The notes below the pieces were generated by a model. The model had not been told where the DNA came from. It ran no database searches and saw nothing but the letters and a program-made list of their open reading frames with translations. The position numbers were made by a program, and so were the translations under genes. From NCBI GenBank assembly GCA_964655005.1, contig CAZZKE010000101.1, forward strand, positions 1-6,709: a DNA stretch of 6,709 nucleotides, written 5' to 3'. The DNA is from CAZZKE01 sp964655005 (GTDB lineage: Bacteria; Pseudomonadota; Alphaproteobacteria; Rhodospirillales; JABHCV01). Shown here piece by piece: positions 5,857 to 6,709 of this stretch. Every line of letters starts with the position of its first letter. The stretch's first letter is position 1.

Positions 5857-6632
5857 TGGTCGAATTCAACCTGCCGGCGGGCTCCGAAGTGCGGCCCGGC
5901 CAGACCCACAAGGCCGCCGAAGGCGCGGGCAATATTCGCAATTTCAGGATTTACCGCTACGACCCCGACAGCGGCGATAACCCGCGCCTGGACACTTACC
6001 AGGTCGATCTCGACCGTTGCGGCCCCATGGTCCTGGACGCCCTGATAAAAATTAAAAACGAAATGGATTCGACCCTGACTTTCCGCCGTTCGTGCCGGGA
6101 AGGGGTCTGCGGCAGTTGCGCCTTTAATATAGACGGCGTCAATACCCTGGCCTGCACCAAGCCGATCGCCGATATCAGGGGCGATGTTAAAATCTATCCA
6201 CTGCCGCACATGCCGGTGGTCAAGGATCTGGTGCCGGACCTGAGCATCCCGTACGCCCAGTACACATCGATAAAACCGTGGCTGGTGGCCGACAGTCCGG
6301 CCCCCGACGGCGAACGCCGGCAAAGCCCGCAGGAACGCGAACGCCTGGACGGTATGTGGGAATGTATTTTGTGTTTCTGCTGTCAGACCAGTTGCCCCAG
6401 TTACTGGTGGAACGGCGACCGCTATCTTGGCCCCGCCATACTGTTACAGGCCTACCGCTGGATCGCCGACAGCCGCGACGAGGCGACCGGCCAGCGGCTG
6501 GACGATCTCGACGATCCGTTCAAGGTTTTCCGTTGCCACACCATCATGAACTGCACCAACACCTGCCCCAAGAGTCTGAATCCGGGTCAGGCCATCGCCC
6601 ATATCAAAAGCGCCCTGGCCAGTCGTCTTTAG
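5856..6632 (+). CDS. sdhB: Succinate dehydrogenase iron-sulfur subunit
   Basis: This 258-residue electron-transfer subunit carries electrons from the SdhA flavin to the quinone. The N-terminal ferredoxin domain has the [2Fe-2S] ligands C80, C85, C88 (SCREGVCGSCAF) and C100. The C-terminal domain has CILCFCCQTSCP (170-181) and FRCHTIMNCTNTCPKSLNP (225-243). By alignment with E. coli, C170, C173, C176 and C237 bind [4Fe-4S], and C180, C227 and C233 bind [3Fe-4S]. W185 and H228 match the quinone-site Trp164 and His207. All cluster ligands are present. The ATG overlaps the sdhA stop by one base, with AAGGA (5839-5843) upstream. The protein ends normally at TAG (6630-6632), and a repeat fragment begins four bases later. 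Confidence 0.97.
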   Translation: MVEFNLPAGSEVRPGQTHKAAEGAGNIRNFRIYRYDPDSGDNPRLDTYQVDLDRCGPMVLDALIKIKNEMDSTLTFRRSCREGVCGSCAFNIDGVNTLACTKPIADIRGDVKIYPLPHMPVVKDLVPDLSIPYAQYTSIKPWLVADSPAPDGERRQSPQERERLDGMWECILCFCCQTSCPSYWWNGDRYLGPAILLQAYRWIADSRDEATGQRLDDLDDPFKVFRCHTIMNCTNTCPKSLNPGQAIAHIKSALASRL

Positions 6633-6636
6633 TTCA

Positions 6637-6709
6637 TATCAATGATCCTTGGTATTATACCAAATTGCAGAAAGAATGACTCATAGAGACGGCCTCACAA
6701 GCCTTTTGG
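6637..6709. repeat. Fragment(s) of the same palindromic repeat family, downstream of sdhB
   Basis: 6637-6654 matches the terminal 18 bases of the element at 2013-2182 with one mismatch, ending CCTTGGTA as in that copy. After three bases (TTA), TACCAA at 6658-6663 restarts the element's end in the opposite sense, followed by diverged sequence that keeps GAGACGGC (6685-6692) and a TTTTGG near the window edge. This looks like an element end joined to the start of another, more diverged member, or a rearranged copy. No U-tract terminator is visible after sdhB before the window ends. Confidence 0.55.

Overview
This window is a GC-rich piece of a bacterial chromosome, most likely from an alphaproteobacterium of the Rhodospirillales type. 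The evidence is a complete sdhCDAB operon on the plus strand, preceded on the same strand by a CitE-like CoA ester lyase and a mesaconyl-CoA hydratase. As I recall, Rhodobacter sphaeroides and relatives that use the ethylmalonyl-CoA pathway have a similar neighbourhood. The exact taxon cannot be read from the sequence.

Layout. At 90-974 and 971-2047 are two translationally coupled genes (ATGA overlap) for a malyl-CoA lyase/thioesterase-family protein and a mesaconyl-CoA hydratase (Mch). The 3' end of mch runs into a 170-bp palindromic, MITE-like element (2013-2182) flanked by TAA/TAA. Removing the element and one TAA restores a different, natural-looking end for mch (Val-Leu-Met-Pro-Thr-stop). 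About 1.2 kb without a convincing protein gene follows (2048-3252). Its larger part (about 2224-2930) reads as a compact structured RNA on the minus strand: many short hairpins have loops that are UUCG, GAAA or CUUG only when read on that strand. It ends in a three-way-junction hairpin followed by five U. The rest (2931-3252) is a more AT-rich control region with a perfect DnaA-box match, a nested AT-rich palindrome and a candidate sdh promoter. sdhC, sdhD, sdhA and sdhB then run tightly packed from 3253 to 6632. A fragment of the same repeat family starts four bases after the sdhB stop and runs off the window.

How the genes work together. Mch interconverts mesaconyl-CoA and beta-methylmalyl-CoA. 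Lyase-family enzymes split beta-methylmalyl-CoA to glyoxylate and propionyl-CoA, or make and hydrolyse malyl-CoA to give malate. Propionyl-CoA leads to succinyl-CoA and succinate, which succinate dehydrogenase (complex II) oxidises to fumarate while reducing quinone. So the window joins part of an acetyl-CoA assimilation pathway to its entry point in the TCA cycle and respiratory chain.

The parts most worth attention are the putative ~700-nt minus-strand RNA and the palindromic element that has rewritten the end of mch.
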